Below, piece by piece: positions 1 to 9,259 of a stretch of 10,869 nt of DNA. The translations under genes were made by a program, and so were the position numbers. The notes beneath the pieces were generated by a model. That model saw only the letters and a program-made list of their open reading frames with translations, ran no database searches and was not told where the DNA came from. Origin of the DNA: Myxococcales bacterium. Its GTDB lineage: Bacteria; Myxococcota; Myxococcia; Myxococcales; Anaeromyxobacteraceae. The number at the start of each line of letters is the position of its first letter. Position 1 is the stretch's first letter. Location of the stretch: NCBI GenBank assembly GCA_021784995.1, contig JAJYHA010000467.1, positions 1-10,869 of the forward strand, written 5' to 3'.

Positions 1-1
1 C

Positions 2-1027
2 GACATGCGGCACCGCCTCTCGCTGGGCTTCATCGGGCGCAACGGCGCCTTCCCCGCCAACCAGGCCGGGCGGCACGCCGACCTGGTGATCGCGGTGGGC
101 GCCCGCTTCGACGACCGCTCCTCCTCCTCCTGGATCCCGGGCTACTCCTGGAACTTCCCCGGCGCCGCGCTGGTGCACGTCGACGTCGATCCCGCCGAGC
201 TGGGGCGGAACTACCCGGTGACGCTCGGGCTGCTGGCCGACGCGAAGACCTTCCTGCGACAGCTCCTCGAGGAGGCCGAGCGCGGCGGGGTCCCGGCGCG
301 GGGCGGGCTGCAGGCCTGGCACGCCCAGCTCGAGGGCTGGAAGGCGGAGTGGGAGCGCTTCGTCCGGCCGCAGTTCTCGCTGCAGACGTCGCCGCTGCGG
401 CCGGAGGGCGTGGTCCAGGACATCCGCGAGGTGCTCCCCGACGACGGGATCATCTGCCTCGACTCGGGCGTGCACCACAACTGGTTCATGCAGTTCTGGC
501 AGGCGCGCCGGCCGCAGGCGATGCTCAACACCTGGGGCTACTCCTCGATGGGGTTCGGGGTGTGCGGCGTCCTCGGCGCCAAGCTGGCCGCGCCCGATCG
601 CCCCTGCGTCGCCATCGTGGGCGACGGCGGCTTCATGATGGCGCCCCACGTGCTCGCGACCGCGGTCGAGTACAGCATCCCCGCCGTGTGGGTCGTCTGG
701 AACAACTTCGCCTGGGCCGCGATCCGCGACCTGCAGGTCGGCCTGTACGGCGGCCGCGAGATCGGGACGGCCTTCTACCACGGCGAGACGAAGGAGCGGT
801 ACAACCCCGACTTCGCGGCCATGGCCCGGTCGTGCGGGGTCGAGGGACTCACGGTGAAGCGCCAGCAGGACCTGCGCGGCGCCCTGGAGCACGCCCTGGC
901 GCTCGGCAAGCCGTGCCTGCTCGACGTCCACGTGGACGCGGAGGTCCGGCCCCCCTCCACCGGCACCTGGCAGCTCCCGCCCACCCCCTACAAGGAGCCG
1001 GTGTTCGGGGGGCGCCACCTGCCATGA
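2..1027 (+). CDS. Thiamine-diphosphate-dependent enzyme, acetolactate-synthase-like (5' end missing)
   Basis: This is the C-terminal part of a ThDP-dependent enzyme of the acetolactate synthase / benzoylformate decarboxylase superfamily. The frame is open to the window edge, so the N-terminal pyrimidine-binding domain with the catalytic glutamate lies outside; the Met at base 5 is probably internal. Residues counted from that Met: the central domain spans about 1-110 and carries an AHAS-like VGARFDDR motif. The pyrophosphate domain spans about 130-320, with GDG at 206-208 and NN at 233-234, 24 residues apart, which is the classical ThDP/Mg2+ motif. After NN the sequence reads FAWAAIRDLQ, so the Met and Trp that true acetolactate synthases use for 2-ketoacid recognition are replaced by Ala and Leu. 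The family would make or break a C-C bond next to a carbonyl, but not necessarily in branched-chain amino acid synthesis. The stop overlaps the next start (ATGA), indicating translational coupling. The superfamily call is firm; the substrate is unknown. Confidence 0.9.
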   Translation, partial: DMRHRLSLGFIGRNGAFPANQAGRHADLVIAVGARFDDRSSSSWIPGYSWNFPGAALVHVDVDPAELGRNYPVTLGLLADAKTFLRQLLEEAERGGVPARGGLQAWHAQLEGWKAEWERFVRPQFSLQTSPLRPEGVVQDIREVLPDDGIICLDSGVHHNWFMQFWQARRPQAMLNTWGYSSMGFGVCGVLGAKLAAPDRPCVAIVGDGGFMMAPHVLATAVEYSIPAVWVVWNNFAWAAIRDLQVGLYGGREIGTAFYHGETKERYNPDFAAMARSCGVEGLTVKRQQDLRGALEHALALGKPCLLDVHVDAEVRPPSTGTWQLPPTPYKEPVFGGRHLP

Positions 1028-1491
1028 GGACGGTCGCCCCGCTCGAGGTCGGCCTCGCGGTCGCCGACCTGGACCGCCTGCTGCCCTTCTACCGCGAGGT
1101 GCTGGGGCTCCGCCTCCTGAGCGACGTCGCGGTCCCGGCCACGATCGGCCGCGCCACCGGGCTGGCGACGGCCGGCTACCGGATCGTGCGGCTGGAGAGC
1201 CCTTCGGGCGACCGCCTGAAGCTGGCGCAGCCGGATCCGCCGCCGTCCGCCGCGCCGGCGCCCGCCTGCGCGATGGAGCGGCGAGGCGGCGCGTACGTGA
1301 CCTTCATCGTCGACGACCTCGACTCGACGCACGCCGCGCTGCAACGAGCCGGGGCGCGCGTCCACAGCCGCGGCACGGTCGAGGTGCGACCCGGCGTCCG
1401 GATGCTGCTGGTGACCGATCCCGAGGGCAACTACCTCGAGTTCGTCCAGTACGCGGAGCTCCGCGCCTACCGGCCGTCGCCACCCGCGTGA
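1024..1491 (+). CDS. VOC (glyoxalase/bleomycin resistance/dioxygenase) fold protein
   Basis: A 155-residue single-chain vicinal-oxygen-chelate protein with two beta-alpha-beta-beta-beta modules. Module 1 begins at about residues 6-30 (LEVGLAVADLDRLLPFYREV). Module 2 starts near residue 90 (YVTFIVDDLD) and ends in the typical DPEGNYLEF at 132-140. Family members are dioxygenases, epimerases, isomerases, lyases or binding proteins, usually with a metal held by two His or Gln and two Glu. Here only E139 sits at a canonical ligand position. The usual first His appears as E8, and no His occupies the start of module 2 (a Tyr-Val-Thr run instead). Metal binding is therefore uncertain. The start codon overlaps the upstream stop as ATGA and has only a weak Shine-Dalgarno, which fits translational coupling to the ThDP enzyme. 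A role acting on the substrate or product of that enzyme is inference. Confidence 0.85.
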   Translation: MRTVAPLEVGLAVADLDRLLPFYREVLGLRLLSDVAVPATIGRATGLATAGYRIVRLESPSGDRLKLAQPDPPPSAAPAPACAMERRGGAYVTFIVDDLDSTHAALQRAGARVHSRGTVEVRPGVRMLLVTDPEGNYLEFVQYAELRAYRPSPPA

Positions 1492-1528
1492 GCCAGGAGC
1501 CATGCCCACGACCCGACAGGAGGAAGAC

Positions 1529-1912
1529 GTGACGAACGCGAAGGAACGAGGATCGGCCCTGGTGCGCAACATCGCCGAGGTGCCGTGGGACGAGCTGCCC
1601 GGCCACTTCGGAGGCGCGCTCTCGAAGCTCCTGGTGCGGCCGGAGGTGTGCAGCGCGCGGCACATCGACCACCGGATCTCGAGCTACCGCCCCAAGGGCT
1701 TCGTGCAGACGCACGTCCACCGGGTGCAGGAGCAGGTCTACCACGTGCTCGAGGGCGAGGGGCTGGTGGAGCTGGACGGCGAGAGGCGCGTGGTGCGCAA
1801 GCACGACGTCGTGTTCGTCCCGCCGGGCGTCCACCACGCGCTCCACAACACCGGCCTCTCGGACCTGGTGTTCCTGGTCGTCACCTCGCCGCCGGACGAC
1901 GGGGCGCCGTGA
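1529..1912 (+). CDS. Small single-domain cupin protein
   Basis: A one-domain cupin beta-barrel of about 127 residues. Motif 1 (GFVQTHVHRVQEQ) supplies two His and a Glu. Motif 2 (PPGVHHALHN) supplies the third His. Counted from the upstream ATG at 1502 these ligands are H71, H73, E77 and H112, so a mononuclear metal site (Fe, Mn, Ni or Zn) looks intact. Small cupins can be dioxygenases, isomerases or ligand sensors; nothing here chooses between them. Two in-frame starts exist. ATG at 1502 has AGGAG only two bases away. GTG at 1529 is preceded by AGGAGG (1518-1523) at five bases and is preferred; the ATG start would add nine residues (136 in total). The gene follows the VOC gene by 10 to 37 bases and precedes the flavoprotein gene by 28, so it is very likely in the same operon. 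Confidence 0.85.
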   Translation: MTNAKERGSALVRNIAEVPWDELPGHFGGALSKLLVRPEVCSARHIDHRISSYRPKGFVQTHVHRVQEQVYHVLEGEGLVELDGERRVVRKHDVVFVPPGVHHALHNTGLSDLVFLVVTSPPDDGAP

Positions 1913-1940
1913 CCGGCCGGGAGGCGTCGGTGGAGGCGTC

Positions 1941-3488
1941 ATGACGGACACGGCGACGGACGCGGCGGGCGCCGAGCAGGTCGACGTGATCGTGGTCGGC
2001 GGAGGCGGCGCGGGCCTCGCGGCCGCCATCGAGGCGGCGACGGTCGGGCGGCGCGTGGTGCTCCTCGAGAAGAACGACCGGCCGGGCGGGAGCACCGCCT
2101 GGTCCGTCGGGTCGATCACGGCCACGCTCACGCCGCACCAGCTGGAGGCGGGCATCCTCGACTGCCCGGCCGACCACGAGGCCGACATCCCGGGCTTCGC
2201 GGGGCCGTGGAAGGGGCGCGACAACGAGGCGCTGCGGCGGCTCCTCGCCGAGCGGGTGCCCGACACGTTCCGGTGGCTGCTCTCGATGGGGGTCGTGTTC
2301 TTCGGGCCCATGCCCGAGCCGCCCCACCGCCGGCCGCGGATGCACACCGTGCTCCCCAACTCGAAGGCCTACATCTACCAGCTCGGGAAGCGGGCCCGGA
2401 AGCTCGGCGTGGACGTGCGCGTGCGGTGCCGCGTCCAGCGCCTCCTGACGGAGGGCGGCGCCGTCCGCGGCGTCGCCTACGTGGCGGGCGGAGAGAGCGG
2501 CGCGGGCGGCGGCGAGCGGCTGCTGCTGGCCCGCGGCGGCGTGGTGCTGGCCTCCGGCGACTACAGCGCCAGCCCCGAGTTCAAGGCCCGCTACATCTCC
2601 GCCGCCGCGGCGCAGGTGGACCCCGTCAACCCCATGAGCACCGGGGACGGCCACCGCATGGCGATGGAGCTCGGCGCCCGCGTCCTCAACGGCGACGTCA
2701 GGCTCGGCCCGGAGATCCGCTTCGTCCCGCCGCCGCTGCTGGGGATGATGCGCGCCCTGCCGCCGTCGCGGCCGCTCGCGCGCGTGATGAAGTGGAGCAT
2801 GGCGAACCTGCCCCAGCGGATCCTGCGGCCGTTCGTGCTGGCGGTGATGACCACCGCCCTCGCCCCCGCCCGCGCCCTCTTCGCGGAGGGCGCCATCCTC
2901 GTCAACCGCGAGGGCGAGCGCTTCGCGGATGAGCTCGACCAGCCGGCGCTCCACTTCGCCGATCAGCCCGACCGCGTCGCCTACATCGTCCTGGACCGCG
3001 CCCTGGCCACCAGGTTCTCCGCCTGGCCCCACTTCATCTCGACGGCGCCCGGCGTCGCGTACGCCTACGTCGACGACTACCGGCGCAACCGGAAGGACGT
3101 CTTCCACGAGGCGCCCACCGTCGAGGCGCTGGGCGCCGCGCTCGGCATGCCGGCCGGACGGCTCGCGCGCACCGTCGAGCGGTACAACGCCGGAGAGCGG
3201 GGCGCGCGTCCCACCCTCGCGGAGGGACCCTTCGTCGCCATGGGTCCGGTGAAGAGCTACGTCGTCATCACCGACGGCGGCCTGGCCATCGACGAGACCA
3301 TGGCGGTGCTGGACGGGGAGGGGCGGCCCATCGACGGGCTCTTCGCGGCGGGGTCGACCGGCCAGGGCGGGTTGCTGCTCGAGGGGCACGGCCATCACCT
3401 CGGGTGGGCCTTCACGTCCGGCCGGATCGCCGGGCGGCAGGCGGCGGCGCGCGCCCTCACCCCTCCGCTCCCGCCCGCGACGGCGTAG
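1941..3488 (+). CDS. FAD-dependent oxidoreductase, fumarate reductase / 3-ketosteroid dehydrogenase flavoprotein family
   Basis: A 515-residue soluble flavoprotein. The N-terminal Rossmann dinucleotide fold has GGGGAG at 20-25 and the ribose-binding acid E43, followed by PGGSTA at 48-53. Near residues 321-328 it has VNREGERF, the motif common to soluble fumarate reductases, urocanate reductases and ketosteroid dehydrogenases. The C-terminal FAD-contacting block (about 450-500) includes the typical GLFAAGSTGQGG and the closing GRIAGR. No signal peptide, Tat motif or heme-binding CXXCH is visible, so it probably acts in the cytoplasm on a C-C single or double bond next to a carbonyl. The length suits this family better than SdhA/FrdA subunits, which are longer. 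The start at 1941 has GGAGG four bases upstream. Clustering with a ThDP enzyme, cupin, VOC protein and thioesterase suggests oxidation of a catabolic intermediate; the exact substrate is not determinable. Confidence 0.9.
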   Translation: MTDTATDAAGAEQVDVIVVGGGGAGLAAAIEAATVGRRVVLLEKNDRPGGSTAWSVGSITATLTPHQLEAGILDCPADHEADIPGFAGPWKGRDNEALRRLLAERVPDTFRWLLSMGVVFFGPMPEPPHRRPRMHTVLPNSKAYIYQLGKRARKLGVDVRVRCRVQRLLTEGGAVRGVAYVAGGESGAGGGERLLLARGGVVLASGDYSASPEFKARYISAAAAQVDPVNPMSTGDGHRMAMELGARVLNGDVRLGPEIRFVPPPLLGMMRALPPSRPLARVMKWSMANLPQRILRPFVLAVMTTALAPARALFAEGAILVNREGERFADELDQPALHFADQPDRVAYIVLDRALATRFSAWPHFISTAPGVAYAYVDDYRRNRKDVFHEAPTVEALGAALGMPAGRLARTVERYNAGERGARPTLAEGPFVAMGPVKSYVVITDGGLAIDETMAVLDGEGRPIDGLFAAGSTGQGGLLLEGHGHHLGWAFTSGRIAGRQAAARALTPPLPPATA

Positions 3489-3506
3489 GATGCGCGGGCG
3501 GGGAGA

Positions 3507-3536
3507 GCGGGGGCGCGCCGCGTCCCCGGCCCCCGC
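3507..3536 (+). terminator. GC hairpin between flavoprotein and thioesterase genes
   Basis: A perfect seven-base-pair stem (GCGGGGG at 3507-3513 with CCCCCGC at 3530-3536) encloses a 16-base loop, 18 bases after the flavoprotein stop. There is no T-tract, so intrinsic termination is uncertain; it could attenuate or protect the upstream transcript. In sequence this GC-rich, chance stems are common. Confidence 0.3.
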
Positions 3537-3562
3537 GGCCGTGCACCTCCGGGAGTCACGCC

Positions 3563-4366
3563 ATGACCGTCTTCGACGACGCCGTCGCACTGGAGGAGCA
3601 ACCCGACGGCGCCTGGCTGGGCCGGACGAGCGCCGCCTACGCGAACATGGTGGGCCCGTTCGGCGGCGTCACGGCGGCCGCGATGCTCAACGCGGCCCTC
3701 TCCGGCCGCGGGCGCACGGGCGAGCCCGTGGCGCTCACCGTCAACTTCGCCGCGCCGGTGGCCGAGGGCGCGTACCAGGTCCGGGCGCGCGTGGCGCGGA
3801 ACAACCGCTCCACCCAGCACTGGCTCCTGGAGATGCTCCAGCAGGGCCAGGCGGTCGCGACGGGCAGCGCGGTCTTCGCGCTCCGGCGCGACACCTGGTC
3901 GGCGCCCGAGGCCGTGATGCCGGCCGGCCTCCCGGCCCCCGGGAACCTGCCGCGCGCACCGCTCGACGGCCGTCCACCGTGGGTCGGGCGCTACGACATG
4001 CGCTTCGTCCACGGCGGCCTGACCGCGCTCGACGGGCGAGAGCAGCCCCACTCCGGCTCGTGCCTCTGGATCCGGGACGATCCGCCGCGGCCGCTGGACT
4101 TCCTCTCGCTCGCCGCCATCTGCGACAACTTCTACCCGCGCATCTTCGTCCGCCGCCGGAGGCACTCACCCGTCGGGACGGTCTCCCTGACGACCTTCTT
4201 CCACGCAGACGGCGCCATGCTCGCCGCGCAGGGCGATCGCTTCGTCCTCGGCGTGGCCCGGGCGCTTGGCTACCGGCGGGGCTTCTTCGACCAGAGCGCC
4301 GAGGTGTGGAGCGACGCGGGCCTGCTCCTCGCGAGCACGCACCAGATCGTCTACTACCGCGACTGA
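3563..4366 (+). CDS. Double-hotdog acyl-CoA thioesterase-like protein
   Basis: A 267-residue protein with the architecture of TesB-like / 4HBT_3 thioesterases, two fused hotdog domains. The N-terminal domain (about 1-110) contains the VGPFGGVTAAAMLNA helix region, with GG before the long hotdog helix, then VALTVNFAAPV. The C-terminal domain (about 135-267) contains LDFLSLAAICDNFYPRIF and closes with an ALGYRRGFFDQSAEVWSDAG strand region and a HQIVYY end, as in acyl-CoA thioesterase family proteins. Such enzymes hydrolyse acyl-CoA to acid plus CoA. I cannot assign catalytic residues with certainty, because this subgroup is divergent. The start ATG at 3563 has GGGAG seven bases upstream. It lies 74 bases after the flavoprotein gene, with a hairpin between, so it may be the last gene of the operon or have its own promoter. 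It points to CoA-thioester chemistry in the cluster. Confidence 0.82.
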   Translation: MTVFDDAVALEEQPDGAWLGRTSAAYANMVGPFGGVTAAAMLNAALSGRGRTGEPVALTVNFAAPVAEGAYQVRARVARNNRSTQHWLLEMLQQGQAVATGSAVFALRRDTWSAPEAVMPAGLPAPGNLPRAPLDGRPPWVGRYDMRFVHGGLTALDGREQPHSGSCLWIRDDPPRPLDFLSLAAICDNFYPRIFVRRRRHSPVGTVSLTTFFHADGAMLAAQGDRFVLGVARALGYRRGFFDQSAEVWSDAGLLLASTHQIVYYRD

Positions 4367-4417
4367 CCGCCGCGCCACGCGTCCGGCAGCGCCCCTCGCC
4401 GCGGCCCGGAGACGGCA

Positions 4418-4458
4418 CCGCCCGGCGCGCGCCGCGTGACGCGGCGCAGGCCGGGCGG
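4418..4458. terminator. Bidirectional two-stem hairpin between convergent genes
   Basis: A long imperfect inverted repeat lies in the 113-base gap between the stops of the thioesterase gene and mdh. The outer stem pairs 4418-4426 with 4450-4458 (nine pairs). A 2x2 internal loop follows (4427-4428 with 4448-4449). The inner stem pairs GCGCCGCG (4429-4436) with CGCGGCGC (4440-4447) around a TGA triloop. All 17 pairs are G-C. It is symmetric, so it would fold in transcripts from either strand, as expected for a shared terminator. No T-run follows on either side, so it may rely on stem strength or on Rho. Confidence 0.55.
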
Positions 4459-4479
4459 CGAGCCCTCGCGGGCCTTCGG

Positions 4480-8100
<3,621 letters not shown>

Positions 8101-8748
8101 ATGCGCGCGCTCCTCGTCGGCCCCGACCGGAAGGCACGCTGCTCCTGGGCGGGGTCGGCCCCCGACTACGTCCGCTACCACGACCAGGAGTGGGGCCACC
8201 CGGTCGACGACGATGTCCGGCTGTTCGAGAAGATCTGCCTGGAGGGCTTCCAGGCCGGCCTCTCCTGGCTCACCATCCTCCGGAAGCGCGACGCCTTCCG
8301 CCGCGCCTTCGCCGGCTTCGACCCGGAGCGGGTCGCGCGGCTCGGGGCGCGCGACGTGGAGCGGCTCCTCGCCGATCCCGGCATCGTGCGCCACCGGGGC
8401 AAGATCGAGTCCGCCCTCAACAACGCCCGGCGCGCCTGCGCGCTGCGGGACGAGGTCGGCGCGCTGGCGCCCTTCTTCTGGTCGTTCGCGCCCGATCCCG
8501 CCTCGCGCCCGCGGCGGATCGACCTCGCCGCGCTCCGACGCATGAGCACCACCGCGGAGTCGACGGCGCTCTCCCGCGATCTCCGCCGGCGCGGCTGGAC
8601 GTTCGTCGGGCCCACCACCCTGCAGGCCTTCATGCAGGCGGTCGGGATCGTGAACGACCACCTCGACGGCTGCGCGTTCCGGGCGCGGTGCGAGCGCGCC
8701 CGGCGCGGTCTCGCGGCGCAGCTCGCCGCCGGGGAGCGGCGGGGATGA
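8101..8748 (+). CDS. tag: DNA-3-methyladenine glycosylase I
   Basis: A 215-residue base-excision repair enzyme that removes 3-methyladenine from alkylated DNA, a HhH-superfamily glycosylase with a Zn snap joining the termini. The Zn ligands expected from E. coli Tag are all present: C14 (RCSW), H27 (YHDQEWG), H187 and C191 (NDHLDGC). The catalytic-site glutamate is E48 in ICLEGFQAGLSW, where E. coli has Gln instead of Phe50, and W56 is the conserved aromatic. GIVRHRGKI (94-102) matches the family signature, and the late FVGPTTLQAFMQAVGIVNDH block is intact. The start at 8101 has GGGGAGGT only one or two bases upstream, which is tight, but no better in-frame start exists. The protein is about 10 residues longer at the N-terminus than E. 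coli Tag and has an Arg/Ala-rich C-terminal extension. A palindrome lies just upstream, and the 3' end overlaps a possible mini-ORF. Confidence 0.95.
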   Translation: MRALLVGPDRKARCSWAGSAPDYVRYHDQEWGHPVDDDVRLFEKICLEGFQAGLSWLTILRKRDAFRRAFAGFDPERVARLGARDVERLLADPGIVRHRGKIESALNNARRACALRDEVGALAPFFWSFAPDPASRPRRIDLAALRRMSTTAESTALSRDLRRRGWTFVGPTTLQAFMQAVGIVNDHLDGCAFRARCERARRGLAAQLAAGERRG

Positions 8749-8825
8749 GCGGCCGCCCGGCCGGCGCCGACGACCGGACCTTCCCGGGCGGAGCACCCCG
8801 CTGGACGGGAGGGCGGCGCCGGTGA
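8745..8825 (+). CDS. Possible 26-residue ORF overlapping both neighbours
   Basis: This tiny frame starts at an ATG that overlaps the tag stop (ATGA, 8745-8748), with GGGAG eight bases upstream. It ends in a TGA overlapping the GTG start of the next gene (GTGA, 8822-8825). The 26-residue product is Gly, Arg and Pro rich (starts MSGRPAGADD, ends GGRRR), with no recognisable domain. The double four-base overlap is the pattern of translationally coupled genes. It may encode a peptide, serve only to carry ribosomes from tag to the membrane-protein gene, or be chance in GC-rich DNA. I do not recognise it. Confidence 0.25.
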   Translation: MSGRPAGADDRTFPGGAPRWTGGRRR

Positions 8826-9157
8826 CGCGCAGGGAGCGGAACCTGATCCTCATCCTGCTGGTCGGCCTCTCCGCCGCCGGCGCGGCCTACGTGGCGGCGC
8901 CCGTGGAGACCGACGACCCGGAGCTCCGGGAGGAGGTCCGGGACGTGCTGCGCTCCAGGCGGTACGAGCGCGACCTGGAGCGGATCGGCGGCAAGGCGAA
9001 CCTCCTCGTCAGCGATCTCGACGCGTGGCTGTCGAGCCTGTGGCAGGGCACCGCGCGCGCCTACACGCTGGCCGCCCTGACGGCGTTCGTGGCGACGGCG
9101 TACGCCCTCGCCACGCGCGGCGGCGGGCGGCCCGATCCGCCCGACCGGCGCGCGTGA
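8822..9157 (+). CDS. Hypothetical small protein with two predicted membrane segments
   Basis: A 111-residue protein that I do not recognise. It has a basic N-terminus (MTRRER) followed by a hydrophobic segment at about 8-26 (LILILLVGLSAAGAAYVAA). A charged segment at about 29-58 is rich in Glu, Arg and Asp and likely helical. An amphipathic stretch follows at about 59-76 with W69 and W74, then a second hydrophobic segment at about 80-97 and a short polar tail. The first segment could be a signal anchor. The 50-residue middle would then face the periplasm and both ends the cytoplasm. The GTG start is supported by GGGAGGG (8807-8813) eight bases upstream, and no earlier in-frame start is available. 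It lies 73 bases after tag on the same strand and is probably co-transcribed. It has no tie to DNA repair visible in the sequence; it could be a fragmentary or lineage-specific membrane protein. Confidence 0.65.
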   Translation: MTRRERNLILILLVGLSAAGAAYVAAPVETDDPELREEVRDVLRSRRYERDLERIGGKANLLVSDLDAWLSSLWQGTARAYTLAALTAFVATAYALATRGGGRPDPPDRRA

Positions 9158-9198
9158 GGCGCCGGAACCGCGCCGCGGCGAGCGGACGATCCGGCGCC
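9158..9198. terminator. Inverted repeat directly after the small membrane protein gene
   Basis: GGCGCCGGA (9158-9166) and TCCGGCGCC (9190-9198) form a perfect nine-pair stem starting at the first base after the stop codon. The loop is 23 bases and itself contains the self-complementary CGCCGCGGCG. No T-tract follows, so terminator function is plausible but unproven. Confidence 0.4.
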
Positions 9199-9225
9199 GG
9201 CAGCTCGCGCTCCCGGCGGCCGAGG

Positions 9226-9252
9226 GGGCGCGTGCTCGGGATCCCGACGCCC
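9226..9252 (-). terminator. Inverted repeat downstream of the groEL-like gene
   Basis: This repeat lies seven bases beyond the stop of the minus-strand groEL-like gene. An outer GGGCG/CGCCC stem (9226-9230 with 9248-9252) flanks the 12-base palindrome TCGGGATCCCGA (9236-9247), with a five-base bulge at 9231-9235. The position suits transcription termination of the chaperonin gene. There is no T-rich tail. Confidence 0.35.
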
Positions 9253-9259
9253 GACCACG

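Noticed and set aside
349..1023. Extension of the VOC reading frame upstream to base 349
   Set aside because: The extension overlaps the ThDP enzyme and reads as Arg/Ala/Gly-rich noise. VOC homology begins right after the ATG at 1024, which forms a classic ATGA overlap.
2..1027. Assignment as ilvB, the branched-chain acetolactate synthase
   Set aside because: The Met and Trp that define AHAS substrate binding after the NN motif are absent, and no ilvN or ilvC follows.
1881..3590. A 569-codon minus-strand frame opposite the flavoprotein gene
   Set aside because: It is Arg/Gly/Ala-rich with no motif. The opposite strand encodes an intact flavoprotein with Rossmann and FAD-binding signatures.
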